This document shows, piece after piece, positions 43,881 to 52,168 of a stretch of 64,000 bases of DNA. A model generated the notes under the pieces. It had not been told where the DNA came from and searched no databases. It was given only the letters and a program-made list of their open reading frames with translations. The position numbers were made by a program, and so were the translations under genes. Location of the stretch: positions 1 through 64,000 of the forward strand of contig NZ_JAUEMJ010000009.1 in NCBI RefSeq assembly GCF_030403505.1, written 5' to 3'. The stretch is from Glycomyces tritici (GTDB taxonomy: Bacteria > Actinomycetota > Actinomycetes > Mycobacteriales > Micromonosporaceae). Within the stretch, counting starts at the first letter, position 1, and each line of letters begins with the position of its first letter.

Positions 43881-44729
43881 ATGAGCAACGAGAACATCAT
43901 CCTGGTCACCGGCGCGACCGGCAAGGTCGGCCGCCGCCTCACCGCCCGCCTCCGCGAGGCCGGGCACACCGTCCGCGCGGTCTCGCGCAGCACCGAGATC
44001 CGCTTCGACTGGCACGACGAGTCGACCTGGGCCGCGGCGCTCGAAGGCGTCAGCGCCGCCTACCTGATCCCGCCGGACGAGCCGTTCCCGGCCGCCGCGG
44101 TCGCCGCCGCCGCCGAGCAGGCGGGCGTGCGCCGCCTCGTCGCCCAGTCGGGCCGGCGCATCCACGTGGTCGCCGAAGCCGCCGGCGTCGGGCCCGAAGC
44201 GGTCGGCATGTACGCGGCCCAGGAGGCGGTCAAGGCCTCCGGTCTCGAATGGACCGTGCTGCAGGCCAACAACTTCAACCAGAACTTCAGCGAAGGCGAC
44301 ATGCTGGGGGCGATCCTCGCGGGCGAGCTGGTCCTGCCGGTCGAGGACACGGTGGAGCCGTTCATCGACGTGGACGACATCGCCGAGGTCGCCGCCGCCG
44401 TCCTCACCGAGGACGGCCACCACGGGCGGACCTACGAACTGAGCGGCCCCGAGTCGCTCACCTTCCCGGCGGCGGTCGACGCGATCGCGCAGGCCGCGGG
44501 CAAGCCCGTCGTGTTCCAGTCCGTGGGCCCCGAGGAGTACGCCGCGGCGCTGCGAGCCGAGCAGCTCCCCGAGGACCTCGTCTTCTTCCTCGACGTGATG
44601 TACCGGGTCATGCGCGAAGGCAAGATCGGCGACGTCGCGGACGGCGTCGAGCAGGTCCTGGGGCGCAAGCCGACCGCGTTCGCCGACTGGGCGAAGCGCG
44701 CCGCCGCGGAAGGCGCCTGGGCCGCCTGA
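43881..44729 (+). CDS. NmrA-like NAD(P)-binding protein
   Basis: A 282-residue atypical short-chain dehydrogenase with ILVTGATGKVGRRL as the dinucleotide-binding loop and VDDIAEVAAAVLTEDGHHGRTYELSGPESLTF typical of the NmrA/azoreductase-like branch. The substrate is unknown. It is followed by a bidirectional terminator shared with the MarR gene. Confidence 0.85.
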   Translation: MSNENIILVTGATGKVGRRLTARLREAGHTVRAVSRSTEIRFDWHDESTWAAALEGVSAAYLIPPDEPFPAAAVAAAAEQAGVRRLVAQSGRRIHVVAEAAGVGPEAVGMYAAQEAVKASGLEWTVLQANNFNQNFSEGDMLGAILAGELVLPVEDTVEPFIDVDDIAEVAAAVLTEDGHHGRTYELSGPESLTFPAAVDAIAQAAGKPVVFQSVGPEEYAAALRAEQLPEDLVFFLDVMYRVMREGKIGDVADGVEQVLGRKPTAFADWAKRAAAEGAWAA

Positions 44730-44737
44730 CCGCACTG

Positions 44738-44764
44738 AGGCCGGGCCCTTGCGGGGCCCGGCCT
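44738..44764. terminator. Bidirectional terminator
   Basis: Perfect 11-bp arms AGGCCGGGCCC (44738-44748) and GGGCCCGGCCT (44754-44764) with a 5-nt loop lie between convergent genes. Confidence 0.78.
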
Positions 44765-45256
44765 TCATGTTTCGGTGTCGACCGCCAGTTTCGCCAGCAG
44801 GCCCGCCAGCGCGGACCGCTCCGCGCCGCTCAGTCCTTCGACGAGTTCGCGCTGGTTCGCGAGGTGGGCCTCCATCAGCTCGTCGGTGAGCCGCAGGCCC
44901 GCCTCGGTGAGGGCGATCGTGCGCCCGCGCGAGTCCGCTTCGGCGACCGATCGCGTGACCCGCCCGGACGCTTCGAGCCGGTCGACGCGTTTCGTGATCG
45001 CCCCGGTCGTGACGAGCACTTCCCGGCTCAGCTCGCCCGCCGAGAGCGCGTAGGGCGCGCCGGCCCGGCGCAAGGCCGCGAGCACGTCGAAGTCGCCGTT
45101 GCCGAGACCCGCTTCCGCGAAGGGCTCCCGCAGTCGCCGGTCCCACAGGCCGACGAGCCGGTACATCCGGCCCACCACGAGCATCGGCGAGGCGTCCAGG
45201 TCCGGTCGCTCGCGTTTCCACTGGTCGATCATGTGCGCCACGGCATCGCTCTCCAT
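44765..45256 (-). CDS. MarR-family transcriptional regulator
   Basis: A winged-helix repressor of about 163 residues: LSAGELSREVLVTTGAITKRVDRLEASGRVTR is the HTH and the wing carries DSRGRTIALTEAG. It has no cysteine, so thiol-based sensing is excluded. ATG 45256 is chosen because the longer frame (to 45328) would run through both operators at 45271-45304. It is divergent from the Rv2466c-like/MFS pair, its likely targets. Confidence 0.85.
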   Translation of the reverse strand: MESDAVAHMIDQWKRERPDLDASPMLVVGRMYRLVGLWDRRLREPFAEAGLGNGDFDVLAALRRAGAPYALSAGELSREVLVTTGAITKRVDRLEASGRVTRSVAEADSRGRTIALTEAGLRLTDELMEAHLANQRELVEGLSGAERSALAGLLAKLAVDTET

Positions 45257-45270
45257 GTCTTGCATTATAC

Positions 45271-45304
45271 CTTCCAGGGAAGATAAGATGTCTTCCATGG
45301 AAGA
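45271..45304. promoter_or_regulatory. Paired MarR operators
   Basis: CTTCC-AG-GGAAG (45271-45282) and the perfect palindrome TCTTCCATGGAAGA (45291-45304) are centred 21 bp apart, two helical turns. The second covers the start codons of the Rv2466c-like gene, the first its GGGAAG ribosome binding site. Confidence 0.7.
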
Positions 45305-45992
45305 TGAAATCATCCCGGGCGTCCCCACCGTCGACTGCTACTTCGACCCCGCCTGCCCCTACGCCTGGATCACCTCCCGCTGGCTCCTCGAAGTGGAGCG
45401 CCGGCGCCCCCTCCGGCTCCGCTTCAAGATAATGAGCCTCTCTGTCCTCAACGAGCACAGGGACATCGAACCCTGGTACCGCGAGTTCAACGACCGCGCC
45501 TGGGGCCCCGCCCGCGTCTGCGCCGCCGCCGAGCAGCGCCACGGCGGCGGCGTCCTCCGCGACCTCTACACCGCCCTCGGCACCCGCATCCACCTCGCCC
45601 GCGACAAGGACTACGACCGGGTCATCGCCGCAGCTCTCGCCGCGACCGGACTCCCCGCCGACCTCGCGGACGCGGCGCGCACCGACGAGTTCGACGCCGC
45701 CCTGCGCCGCAGCCACCAGGCCGGACAGGACGCCGTGGGCGAGGATTCGGGCACGCCGCTCACCGTCGTCGACGGCACCGGACACTTCGGACCCGTCCTC
45801 ACCGCGATCCCCGGCGGCGACGACGCCACCGCCCTCTTCGACGCCGTCCGCACCCTCGCACGCCTCGACGCCTTCGCCGAACTCAAAAGGAGCCGCAATG
45901 CACTCGACCCTGCCTCCCTCGACCCTGCGTCCCTCGACAGTGCCCCTCTCGACCGAGCCTCTCTCAACAGTGCCGCTCCCGACCGCGCCTGA
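45288..45992 (+). CDS. DsbA-like protein, Rv2466c (mycothiol-dependent reductase) family, CPYA active site
   Basis: A 234-residue thioredoxin-fold protein. VDCYFDPACPYAWITSRWLLE, IMSLSVLNEHRD, AWGPARVCAAAEQ and SHQAGQDAVGEDSGTP follow Mycobacterium Rv2466c closely. That enzyme uses a CPWC centre and mycothiol; here the second cysteine is alanine (C23-P-Y-A26), so only a monothiol mechanism is possible. ATG 45288 follows GGGAAG; ATG 45297 is an alternative. The last 30 residues are encoded by six 15-bp repeats and overlap the MFS gene by 95 bp. Confidence 0.86.
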   Translation: MSSMEDEIIPGVPTVDCYFDPACPYAWITSRWLLEVERRRPLRLRFKIMSLSVLNEHRDIEPWYREFNDRAWGPARVCAAAEQRHGGGVLRDLYTALGTRIHLARDKDYDRVIAAALAATGLPADLADAARTDEFDAALRRSHQAGQDAVGEDSGTPLTVVDGTGHFGPVLTAIPGGDDATALFDAVRTLARLDAFAELKRSRNALDPASLDPASLDSAPLDRASLNSAAPDRA

Positions 45993-47205
45993 CTCCGCCG
46001 CGCCCGCGCGCCGCAGGTTCATCGCCGCAAGCTTCGTCGACGCCGTCGGCAACGGCATCTACGTCCCCCTCACCATGCTCTTCGTCCACGCCCTCACCGG
46101 CCAGTCCCTCACCGCGATCGGCACCGGCCTCACCCTCGCCGGACTCGGCGCCCTCGCCGCGATGCCCGCAGTGGGAATCCTCATCGACCGCCGCGGCGGC
46201 AAGCACGTCTACATCGGCGCACTCGCCCTCCGCGCCGCCGCCTTCGCGCTCTACCCCTTCGCCACCGCCTACCCGGCCTTCCTCGCCGTCGCGCTCGTCG
46301 TCGCCATCGCCATGTGGGCCTCCGCACCGAGCCAGCAGTCCCTCATCGGCGACATGGCCCAAGGCGCCGAACGCGACCGCCTCCTCGCCTGGAACCGCAG
46401 CCTCCGCAACGGCGGCATGGGATTCGGCGCCCTCGCCGCCGCCGGCATGCTCGCCGTCGGCGACGGCGGCTACCTCGCCGCCGCGCTGGCCCTCGCCGGA
46501 TCGTTCGCCGCGGCGGCGGTCCTCGTCGCCCGCATCCCCCTGCGCGCGAACAGCGCACCCCGGCCCGCCACGGGGCCCGGCGGGGGCTACCGGACCGTTC
46601 TCGCCGACCGCCGCTACCGCCGTCTCACGGCCGCGAACTTCCTCATCGGCTTCGGCTACACCGCCCAGGCCATCGCGATGCCGGTGTTCCTCACCCGCGA
46701 CACCGGCCTCCCCGACGCCATGGCGGGCGTCGTCTTCGCCGTCAACACCGCGCTCGTCGCCGGGCTCGGCGTCCCCGTCGCCCGCCTGATGTCCCGCATC
46801 CCCCGCGGCCGCGGCGCCGCACTCGGCACCGCCGTCTTCGCACTCTCCTTCGCGGCCTTCGCATGCCTGCCCGCGCTCGAAGGCACCGCGGCGGCCATCG
46901 CGGTCATCGCCGTCGCCGTCGTCTACACCGCGGGCGAGCTCATCCACTCCGCGCCCGCCGAAAGCCTCGCCGTGCACGCCGCCCCCGACCACATGCGCGG
47001 CCGCTACCTCTCGGTCTACCAACTTTCCTGGTCGCTTTGCCGCACCCTCGCCCCCATGCTCCTGGGCTTCCTCTTGGACGCCGGGACCTGGCAACTGTGG
47101 ACCGCGCTCGGCGCCGCCGTCCTCACGGGAGGCCTGATCCTCCTGCGCGCCGACCGGAGCCCCGCCCCATCCCCGCATCCGGCCCCGGTGCCGGCGACCG
47201 CCTGA
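45898..47205 (+). CDS. MFS transporter
   Basis: A 435-residue, 12-helix major facilitator (FIAASFVDAVGNGIYVPLTMLFVHAL; GILIDRRGGKHVYIGAL in the helix 2-3 loop). The first 32 residues are a P/S/T-rich cytoplasmic tail encoded by the 15-bp repeats shared with the end of the upstream gene. AAAAGGAG lies five bases before ATG 45898, which supports the long form with the tail. The cargo is unknown; the pair is probably MarR-controlled efflux plus redox enzyme. Confidence 0.85.
   Translation: MHSTLPPSTLRPSTVPLSTEPLSTVPLPTAPDSAAPARRRFIAASFVDAVGNGIYVPLTMLFVHALTGQSLTAIGTGLTLAGLGALAAMPAVGILIDRRGGKHVYIGALALRAAAFALYPFATAYPAFLAVALVVAIAMWASAPSQQSLIGDMAQGAERDRLLAWNRSLRNGGMGFGALAAAGMLAVGDGGYLAAALALAGSFAAAAVLVARIPLRANSAPRPATGPGGGYRTVLADRRYRRLTAANFLIGFGYTAQAIAMPVFLTRDTGLPDAMAGVVFAVNTALVAGLGVPVARLMSRIPRGRGAALGTAVFALSFAAFACLPALEGTAAAIAVIAVAVVYTAGELIHSAPAESLAVHAAPDHMRGRYLSVYQLSWSLCRTLAPMLLGFLLDAGTWQLWTALGAAVLTGGLILLRADRSPAPSPHPAPVPATA
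45903..45992 (+). repeat. Six 15-bp tandem repeats in two overlapping reading frames
   Basis: Units begin at 45903, 45918, 45933, 45948, 45963 and 45978; the first is CTCGACCCTGCCTCC and the last ends in the TGA stop of the DsbA-like gene. The array is translated as LDPAS-like repeats in that gene and as STLPP/STVPL-like repeats in the MFS gene. Confidence 0.85.
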
Positions 47206-47307
47206 AACGCGGGACCCTACACACGGTGATCGGGGCGTAGCCTGAAAAATGGCCGCCCTCCACCGCCCTGGCGGGACGGCCGATCCTCCCCTCCGAAGAA
47301 GGCCGCC

Positions 47308-49749
47308 ATGTCCAGACTCCTCGTGACCTTTCGGCGCACCGACGACCGCGACACCGTCCTCGACAGTGTCCGCGAATCCGGCGCCCGAGTCCTCGCCGAA
47401 TACCCCGACCAGCTCCTCGTCCACGGCACACTCCGCCAGGCCCGCGACCTCGCCGCGCAAGGCCTGGAGACCACGCCGCTGCCCGAGCAGCCGGTCCAGA
47501 CCGCCGGCGCCAGCTTCCAGTTCGCGGCCGCGCTCGACGCCCAGACCGCCGTCCACATCGACCCCGAACCCGGCCGCACCGCCTACTACCTCGTCAAACT
47601 CGTGGGCCCGCCGATCAGCTCCTGGCTCGACGAACTCGCCGAAACCGGCGCCGACCTCCACGGGAGCCTCTCCGGCTTCACCCTGCTCGCCGGGTTCCTT
47701 CCCGAACGCGCCGAAGCGGTCCGGGCCCTCGGCTTCGTCGAGGAGGTCACCCCGTACCGCCCGGCCATGAAGGTCTCCCCGAAGCTCCACCCCTCGCCGC
47801 GCCGCGACCTCGACGCCGCGTACCTCGCGGCCGTCGACCCCGACGACTTCGCGGACGACGGCCCGCAGATGATCGAGGTCGCCGTCTTCCCCGGCGAGGA
47901 CACCGCACCGTTGGCCCGCCGCATCCGCGACGCGGGCGGCTCGGTCTTCACCGCCCTCCCGAAGTCCCTCGTGGCGAGCGTCCCGCGCTCGGTGATCGCC
48001 GAACTCGCCGACCTCGAAGGCGTGCAGGCGATCATGCCGTACGCGTTCTCGCAGACCAGCAACGACAAGGCCGCCGCGATCATGGGCGTCCCGTCCGACC
48101 ACCGCTTCGGCGCCCTCGCGCTCGCGGGCACCGGCCAGATCGTGGCCGTCGCCGACTCCGGGCTCGACAACGGCGACCCCGAGACCGTCCACCCGGACGT
48201 GCGGGGCCGGATCATGGCGATCACCTCCTGGCCGACCCGGAAAGTGCTGGCGCCCTTCACGAACGACCCGCCCGGCCACGACGACGGCCCGGCCGACACC
48301 GACTCCGGGCACGGCACGCACGTCGCCGGTTCGGTCCTCGGCAACGGAGAGGCCGCCCGCCAGGCCGGTGCCGGACCGGTCCCGGCCGGCATCGCGCCCG
48401 AAGCGACGCTCTTTTTTCAAGCGATCAATCAAAAAATCAGATGGAAATCTCGAGCCGAGCTCGCCGCCGCCGGGCTGCAGCCGTTCACGACCCCTTGGCC
48501 GCCACCGGCATCGGGTCTGTACGGCATACCCGGCGACCTCGGCGCGCTGTTCGGCGAGGCCTACGAGGCGGGCGCACGCGTGCACACCAACTCGTGGGGC
48601 GCGCCGCTGGCGGGGGAGTACGGGCAGAACGCGCGGGCGGTCGACGAGTTCATGTGGACCCACCCGGACATGCTGGTGCTCTTCGCGGCCGGGAACGACG
48701 GCGCGGACGCCGACAACGACGGCCTCATCGACCCCGACTCGATGGGCTCGCCCGGAACCGCCAAGAACTGCCTCACCGTGGGCGCCAGCGAGAACCAGCG
48801 GCCGAGCGGCTCCGAGCCGCCGCCGGGCATCGACCGCAACTGGAGCCAGCTGGGCCGCTACCCGAAGCTCGGCGCGGCCGGGCACGTTTCGGACGACGCC
48901 GGGGGCATGGCCGCGTTCTCCTCGCGCGGCCCCACGGACGACCTGCGGATCAAGCCCGACGTGGTCGCGCCCGGCACGAACGTCCTGTCCATGCTCACCT
49001 CCGTGTACGCCGGCGACGACGAGCCGCTGTGGGGCCGCCTGCCCGAGGGCCACCCGCTGCGCGACCGCTACTGCTGGAGCGGCGGCACGAGCATGGCCAC
49101 GCCGCTGGTCGCGGGCGCGGCGGCGATCGTGCGCCAGCACCTCGCCGCGCAGGGCCACCTCGCGGACGGACGCCGCCCGTCCGCGGCGCTCCTGAAGGCG
49201 CTCTTGGTGAACGGCGCGGTCGCGATGCCGGGCCAGTACCCCGGTGAGGTCCCCGCGGGCCCGAACCCGGTGAGCGGTTTCGGCCGCATCGACGTCGCCC
49301 GCGCCATCGGCGCCGCACACCTCAGCCGCTTCGCCGACGACCCGGACGACGCGGTCGCGACCGGCGAGATCCGCCGCTTCCGGATCGAGGCCGCCGACCC
49401 CGACCAGCCGCTGAAGGTCACGCTGGTGTGGACGGACGCGCCGTCGCTGGAAGGCCTGGGCGGCCTGGTCAACGAGTTGTACCTGCAGCTCGAGACGCCG
49501 TCAGGGGAGGTCCTGAACTGGGACGCGGGCCCGGCCACGCGCGTCACGAACAACGTCCAGCAGATCACGGTGACCGCACCCGAGGACGGCGTCTACACGG
49601 TCCGCGTGCGCGGTGTCTCGGTCACCCGGCACGCCCCGGGCGCGGCCCCTGCCGACGGCCTCCGCCAGGACTTCGCGCTCGCCGCCACGAACGCGGTCGC
49701 CGAAGACGACGGCGCCGCCGCACTCGCCCCGATGCCCGCCTCCCGGTGA
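47308..49749 (+). CDS. Subtilisin-like serine protease (S8, KP-43-like) with C-terminal jelly-roll domain
   Basis: An 813-residue protease. The catalytic triad is in VADSGLD (D about 282), GHGTHVAG (H about 337) and SGGTSMATP (S about 595). The first 260 residues form a propeptide-like region. After the catalytic domain, FRIEAADPDQPLKVTLVWTDAP to the end resembles the beta-barrel of KP-43-type proteases. No signal peptide is visible at MSRLLVTFRRTDD, so export is uncertain. An AT-rich patch (48412-48445) near the conserved LFFQAI encodes NQKIRWKS, unlike its surroundings. Confidence 0.88.
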   Translation: MSRLLVTFRRTDDRDTVLDSVRESGARVLAEYPDQLLVHGTLRQARDLAAQGLETTPLPEQPVQTAGASFQFAAALDAQTAVHIDPEPGRTAYYLVKLVGPPISSWLDELAETGADLHGSLSGFTLLAGFLPERAEAVRALGFVEEVTPYRPAMKVSPKLHPSPRRDLDAAYLAAVDPDDFADDGPQMIEVAVFPGEDTAPLARRIRDAGGSVFTALPKSLVASVPRSVIAELADLEGVQAIMPYAFSQTSNDKAAAIMGVPSDHRFGALALAGTGQIVAVADSGLDNGDPETVHPDVRGRIMAITSWPTRKVLAPFTNDPPGHDDGPADTDSGHGTHVAGSVLGNGEAARQAGAGPVPAGIAPEATLFFQAINQKIRWKSRAELAAAGLQPFTTPWPPPASGLYGIPGDLGALFGEAYEAGARVHTNSWGAPLAGEYGQNARAVDEFMWTHPDMLVLFAAGNDGADADNDGLIDPDSMGSPGTAKNCLTVGASENQRPSGSEPPPGIDRNWSQLGRYPKLGAAGHVSDDAGGMAAFSSRGPTDDLRIKPDVVAPGTNVLSMLTSVYAGDDEPLWGRLPEGHPLRDRYCWSGGTSMATPLVAGAAAIVRQHLAAQGHLADGRRPSAALLKALLVNGAVAMPGQYPGEVPAGPNPVSGFGRIDVARAIGAAHLSRFADDPDDAVATGEIRRFRIEAADPDQPLKVTLVWTDAPSLEGLGGLVNELYLQLETPSGEVLNWDAGPATRVTNNVQQITVTAPEDGVYTVRVRGVSVTRHAPGAAPADGLRQDFALAATNAVAEDDGAAALAPMPASR

Positions 49750-49754
49750 AGAAA

Positions 49755-49786
49755 GGCGGCGGGCTCCCGATACGGGGCCCGCCGCC
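49755..49786. terminator. Terminator-like hairpin after the subtilase
   Basis: Perfect 10-bp arms GGCGGCGGGC (49755-49764) and GCCCGCCGCC (49777-49786) with a 12-nt loop, between convergent genes. Confidence 0.7.
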
Positions 49787-49829
49787 CACACGCGACGATG
49801 CTTGCAACGGGATCGTGGAACGCCTCGGC

Positions 49830-50156
49830 CTACGTGCCCCGATGAGTCATCGGCGGTCGGAACAGCACCTCGACGTAGACGATCCGCTCGTAGACGACGT
49901 CGAGGATGATCATGCCCTCCTCCGGGTCGAGCATCACGTTGCGATGTCCGGGCCCGTACGGCGTCCCGGGCGGGTGCTCGGCGGTGCGGAAGCTCTGGCA
50001 GAAGTCGTCCTTGCACTCGCATGGGCCGACCAGGCGGAGGTCGTGCGCGAGGATCGCCAAATGCCGCTCGCCCTCGGCCTCCAGCAGGCGGGCGAGTTCG
50101 GCGACGAGCTCGGGATAGACCTCCCGGACCAGCGGATGCTCCTCCATGAACGCCAA
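49830..50156 (-). CDS. Conserved-type hypothetical protein
   Basis: A 108-residue protein I do not recognise. It has a helical N-terminus (VYPELVAELARLLEAEGERHLAILAHDLRLV), a CECKDDFC cysteine cluster with three cysteines that could bind metal, a PGTPYGPGH turn, and a beta-rich end (NVMLDPEEGMIILDVVYERIVYVEVL). Charged-hydrophobic alternation and codon use suggest a real gene. It is convergent with the subtilase across a terminator. Confidence 0.65.
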   Translation of the reverse strand: MAFMEEHPLVREVYPELVAELARLLEAEGERHLAILAHDLRLVGPCECKDDFCQSFRTAEHPPGTPYGPGHRNVMLDPEEGMIILDVVYERIVYVEVLFRPPMTHRGT

Positions 50157-50227
50157 GCATAGTGACGCCCCGGCCAGGACCGAGGCGAGTTACCCTCACC
50201 GCGGGCCGGGCCGCCGTGGCCCGGTGC

Positions 50228-50584
50228 CTAGACCGCCGACCGGGCGCGCAGCTCCGCGACCGCCCGCTCGGGGTCGTCGACTTCGAGGATCAGCCGGTCG
50301 TACCGGGCGCCTTCGAGTTCGATCACGATGGCGTGCTCGGGTTTCGCGACGTCCCAGAAGTCGCGGCTCCCTCCTCGGCGGAACGATCCCGTGTTGACGA
50401 CGCCGGGGAGGTTCGTCGCCTTGCCCCAGCGCAGCCCCGGGAAGGCCCGGGCCGCTTCGGGGTCGGCTCGGACGGCGGTGATCGCCGCCAGCGGGACCAC
50501 CAGGGGCCGCCAGCGCCCGAAGGCCCGCCTGGCCCCCGTGAGTCGAACCGTCAGGTGCGTGTCGGTGCATGCCAGTTCGGCCAT
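50228..50584 (-). CDS. Hypothetical protein, PH-like fold
   Basis: A 118-residue protein. RWRPLVVPLAAITAVRADPEAARAFPGLRW and SFRRGGSRDFWDVAKPEHAIVIELEGARYDRLILEVDDP look like the bacterial PH-like domain proteins common in actinomycetes. No catalytic motif is seen. AAGGAG precedes ATG 50584. It follows the ABC-2 permease gene by 20 bp and is probably the last gene of that operon. Confidence 0.7.
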   Translation of the reverse strand: MAELACTDTHLTVRLTGARRAFGRWRPLVVPLAAITAVRADPEAARAFPGLRWGKATNLPGVVNTGSFRRGGSRDFWDVAKPEHAIVIELEGARYDRLILEVDDPERAVAELRARSAV

Positions 50585-50604
50585 GTCGATCTCCTTCTCT
50601 CGCT

Positions 50605-51399
50605 TCAGGTGACGTCGCGTCGCATGGGCAGCAGTACGCCCGCCGCCGCGGCCAGCAGCGCGTAGGCGAGCAGCACCGCCGCGCCGAGCGCGGGCGGCAG
50701 CAGGGCCGCGGCCGACCCGGTGACCTCGATGGAGGCCTCGCCCATGAGGCTCGCCTGGGTCAGTGCGGCGGTGGCCCCGCCGGGCAGGAACGGGTACACC
50801 GCGCCGACGCCGGGGATGAGGACGAGCAGGTGCTCCACCATGTACAGGTACGCGCCGAGCACGGCGAGCGCCGCGGTCTGATCCCGCAGCAGCGCCCCCG
50901 CGCCCACGCCGATCACGGTGTAGGCGGCCATCGCCGCCGCGAGGCACGCGAGCATCGCCGCCACCGCCCCCGGGGAGGCGCCGACCTCGATGCCGCGGGC
51001 CGATGCGGCGCCGTAGAGCGCGATCGCCGCCGATCCGGCGACGATGAGGCCGTACCCGGTGCCGGCCAAGGCGTACGCGGCGAGTTTCGCCGCGAGGACC
51101 CGGTGGCGCCGGGGCGCGAACAGGAACGTGTAGGTGATGGTGCGGTGCCGGTATTCCGAGGTCACCGCGAGCGCCCCGAAGAGCGCGGGGGCGAGCACGG
51201 TGAGCCCGATCAGGCTGAGCGCCAACCGGACTCCGGGCCCGGTGTCGATGCCGGGCATCGGCGGGTCGAAGTTCTCGGGGCCCACGAGCACGGCCACGGC
51301 GGTGAGCGCGCCGCCGGAGAGCACGGCGACGGGAGGCCCCCACCGCCACAGCGGGGTCGAGAAGAGGCGGCGCAGTTCGGCGCGGACGAGGCGGTTCAT
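50605..51399 (-). CDS. ABC-2 type transporter permease
   Basis: A 264-residue, six-helix permease with a cytoplasmic N-terminus (MNRLVRAELRRLFSTPLWRWG) and the characteristic TSEYRHRTITYTFLFAPRR loop. It pairs with the ATPase that overlaps it by 4 bp. The cargo is unknown. Confidence 0.85.
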   Translation of the reverse strand: MNRLVRAELRRLFSTPLWRWGPPVAVLSGGALTAVAVLVGPENFDPPMPGIDTGPGVRLALSLIGLTVLAPALFGALAVTSEYRHRTITYTFLFAPRRHRVLAAKLAAYALAGTGYGLIVAGSAAIALYGAASARGIEVGASPGAVAAMLACLAAAMAAYTVIGVGAGALLRDQTAALAVLGAYLYMVEHLLVLIPGVGAVYPFLPGGATAALTQASLMGEASIEVTGSAAALLPPALGAAVLLAYALLAAAAGVLLPMRRDVT

Positions 51400-52112
51400 G
51401 CCGCGGCTCCCGTCAGTCGGAGGAAGGCCTGCTCGAGGCCGGTGGCGTCGGTGGTCAGCTCGCTCAGGGGCCCGGCGGTGAGGAGCCTGCCGCGGTGCAT
51501 GACGACCACGTCGTCGACGAGCTGCTCGGCTTCGGCGAGGACGTGACTCGCGACGAGGACCGTGCGGCCCTCGGCCGCGAGGTCGCGCAGGAGGCGGCGC
51601 AGCCAGGCGATCCCTTCGGGGTCGAGGCCGTTGGTGGGCTCGTCGAGGATCAGCACGGGCGGGTCGCCCAGGAGCGCGGTGGCGAGGTTGAGGCGCTGGC
51701 GCATGCCCGTGGAGTAGCCGCCCGCGCGTCGGTCGGCGGCGTGGGCGATGCCGGTGAGCGCCAAGGCGTCCGCGACGCGTGCGGCCGGCGCGCCGAGCAT
51801 GTCGGCGTAGACGCGCAGGTGGTCGCGGCCGGTGCGGGCGGGGTGGAAGTTGGAGGCCTCCAGGACCGCGCCGACGGTGTGTGCCGGTGCTGCGAGGTCG
51901 CGGTAGTCGCTGCCGCCGATGCGGGCGGTGCCGGCGTCGGGGGCGACGAGGCCGAGGAGCATCCGGAGGGTGGTGGTCTTGCCGGAGCCGTTGGGGCCGA
52001 GGAAGCCGGTGACGCGGCCGGGTTCGACGTCGAAGGTGAGGCCGGTGACGGCCTCTACCGGTCCGAAGCGCTTGGTGAGGCCCCGGATCTCGAGGCGGTG
52101 GGGAGGGCGCAT
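51396..52112 (-). CDS. ABC-2 type transporter ATPase
   Basis: A 238-residue ATPase: Walker A FLGPNGSGKTT, signature YSTGMRQRL, Walker B VLILDEPTNGLDP, H-loop VASHV. It is divergent from the YtrA-type GntR gene; such pairs (regulator plus ABC-2 exporter) are common and often respond to cell-wall stress. Confidence 0.88.
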   Translation of the reverse strand: MRPPHRLEIRGLTKRFGPVEAVTGLTFDVEPGRVTGFLGPNGSGKTTTLRMLLGLVAPDAGTARIGGSDYRDLAAPAHTVGAVLEASNFHPARTGRDHLRVYADMLGAPAARVADALALTGIAHAADRRAGGYSTGMRQRLNLATALLGDPPVLILDEPTNGLDPEGIAWLRRLLRDLAAEGRTVLVASHVLAEAEQLVDDVVVMHRGRLLTAGPLSELTTDATGLEQAFLRLTGAAA

Positions 52113-52127
52113 CTGAACTCCATCTCT

Positions 52128-52160
52128 TCTATCTGTTCTAGTTCATGTATATCAGATAGA
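52128..52160. promoter_or_regulatory. Operator of the GntR regulator
   Basis: Perfect 8-bp arms TCTATCTG (52128-52135) and CAGATAGA (52153-52160) around a 17-bp AT-rich spacer, in the 56-bp gap between divergent ATPase and GntR genes. Confidence 0.68.
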
Positions 52161-52168
52161 CTTGACGG

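Noticed and set aside
45288..45328. A longer MarR protein starting at 45328
   Set aside because: It would run antisense through both operator palindromes and the facing gene's start; ATG 45256 gives the normal family N-terminus.
45964..49320. A 1118-residue minus-strand frame
   Set aside because: It is antisense to the MFS and subtilase genes, with G/A/E/R-biased low-complexity translation and no domains.
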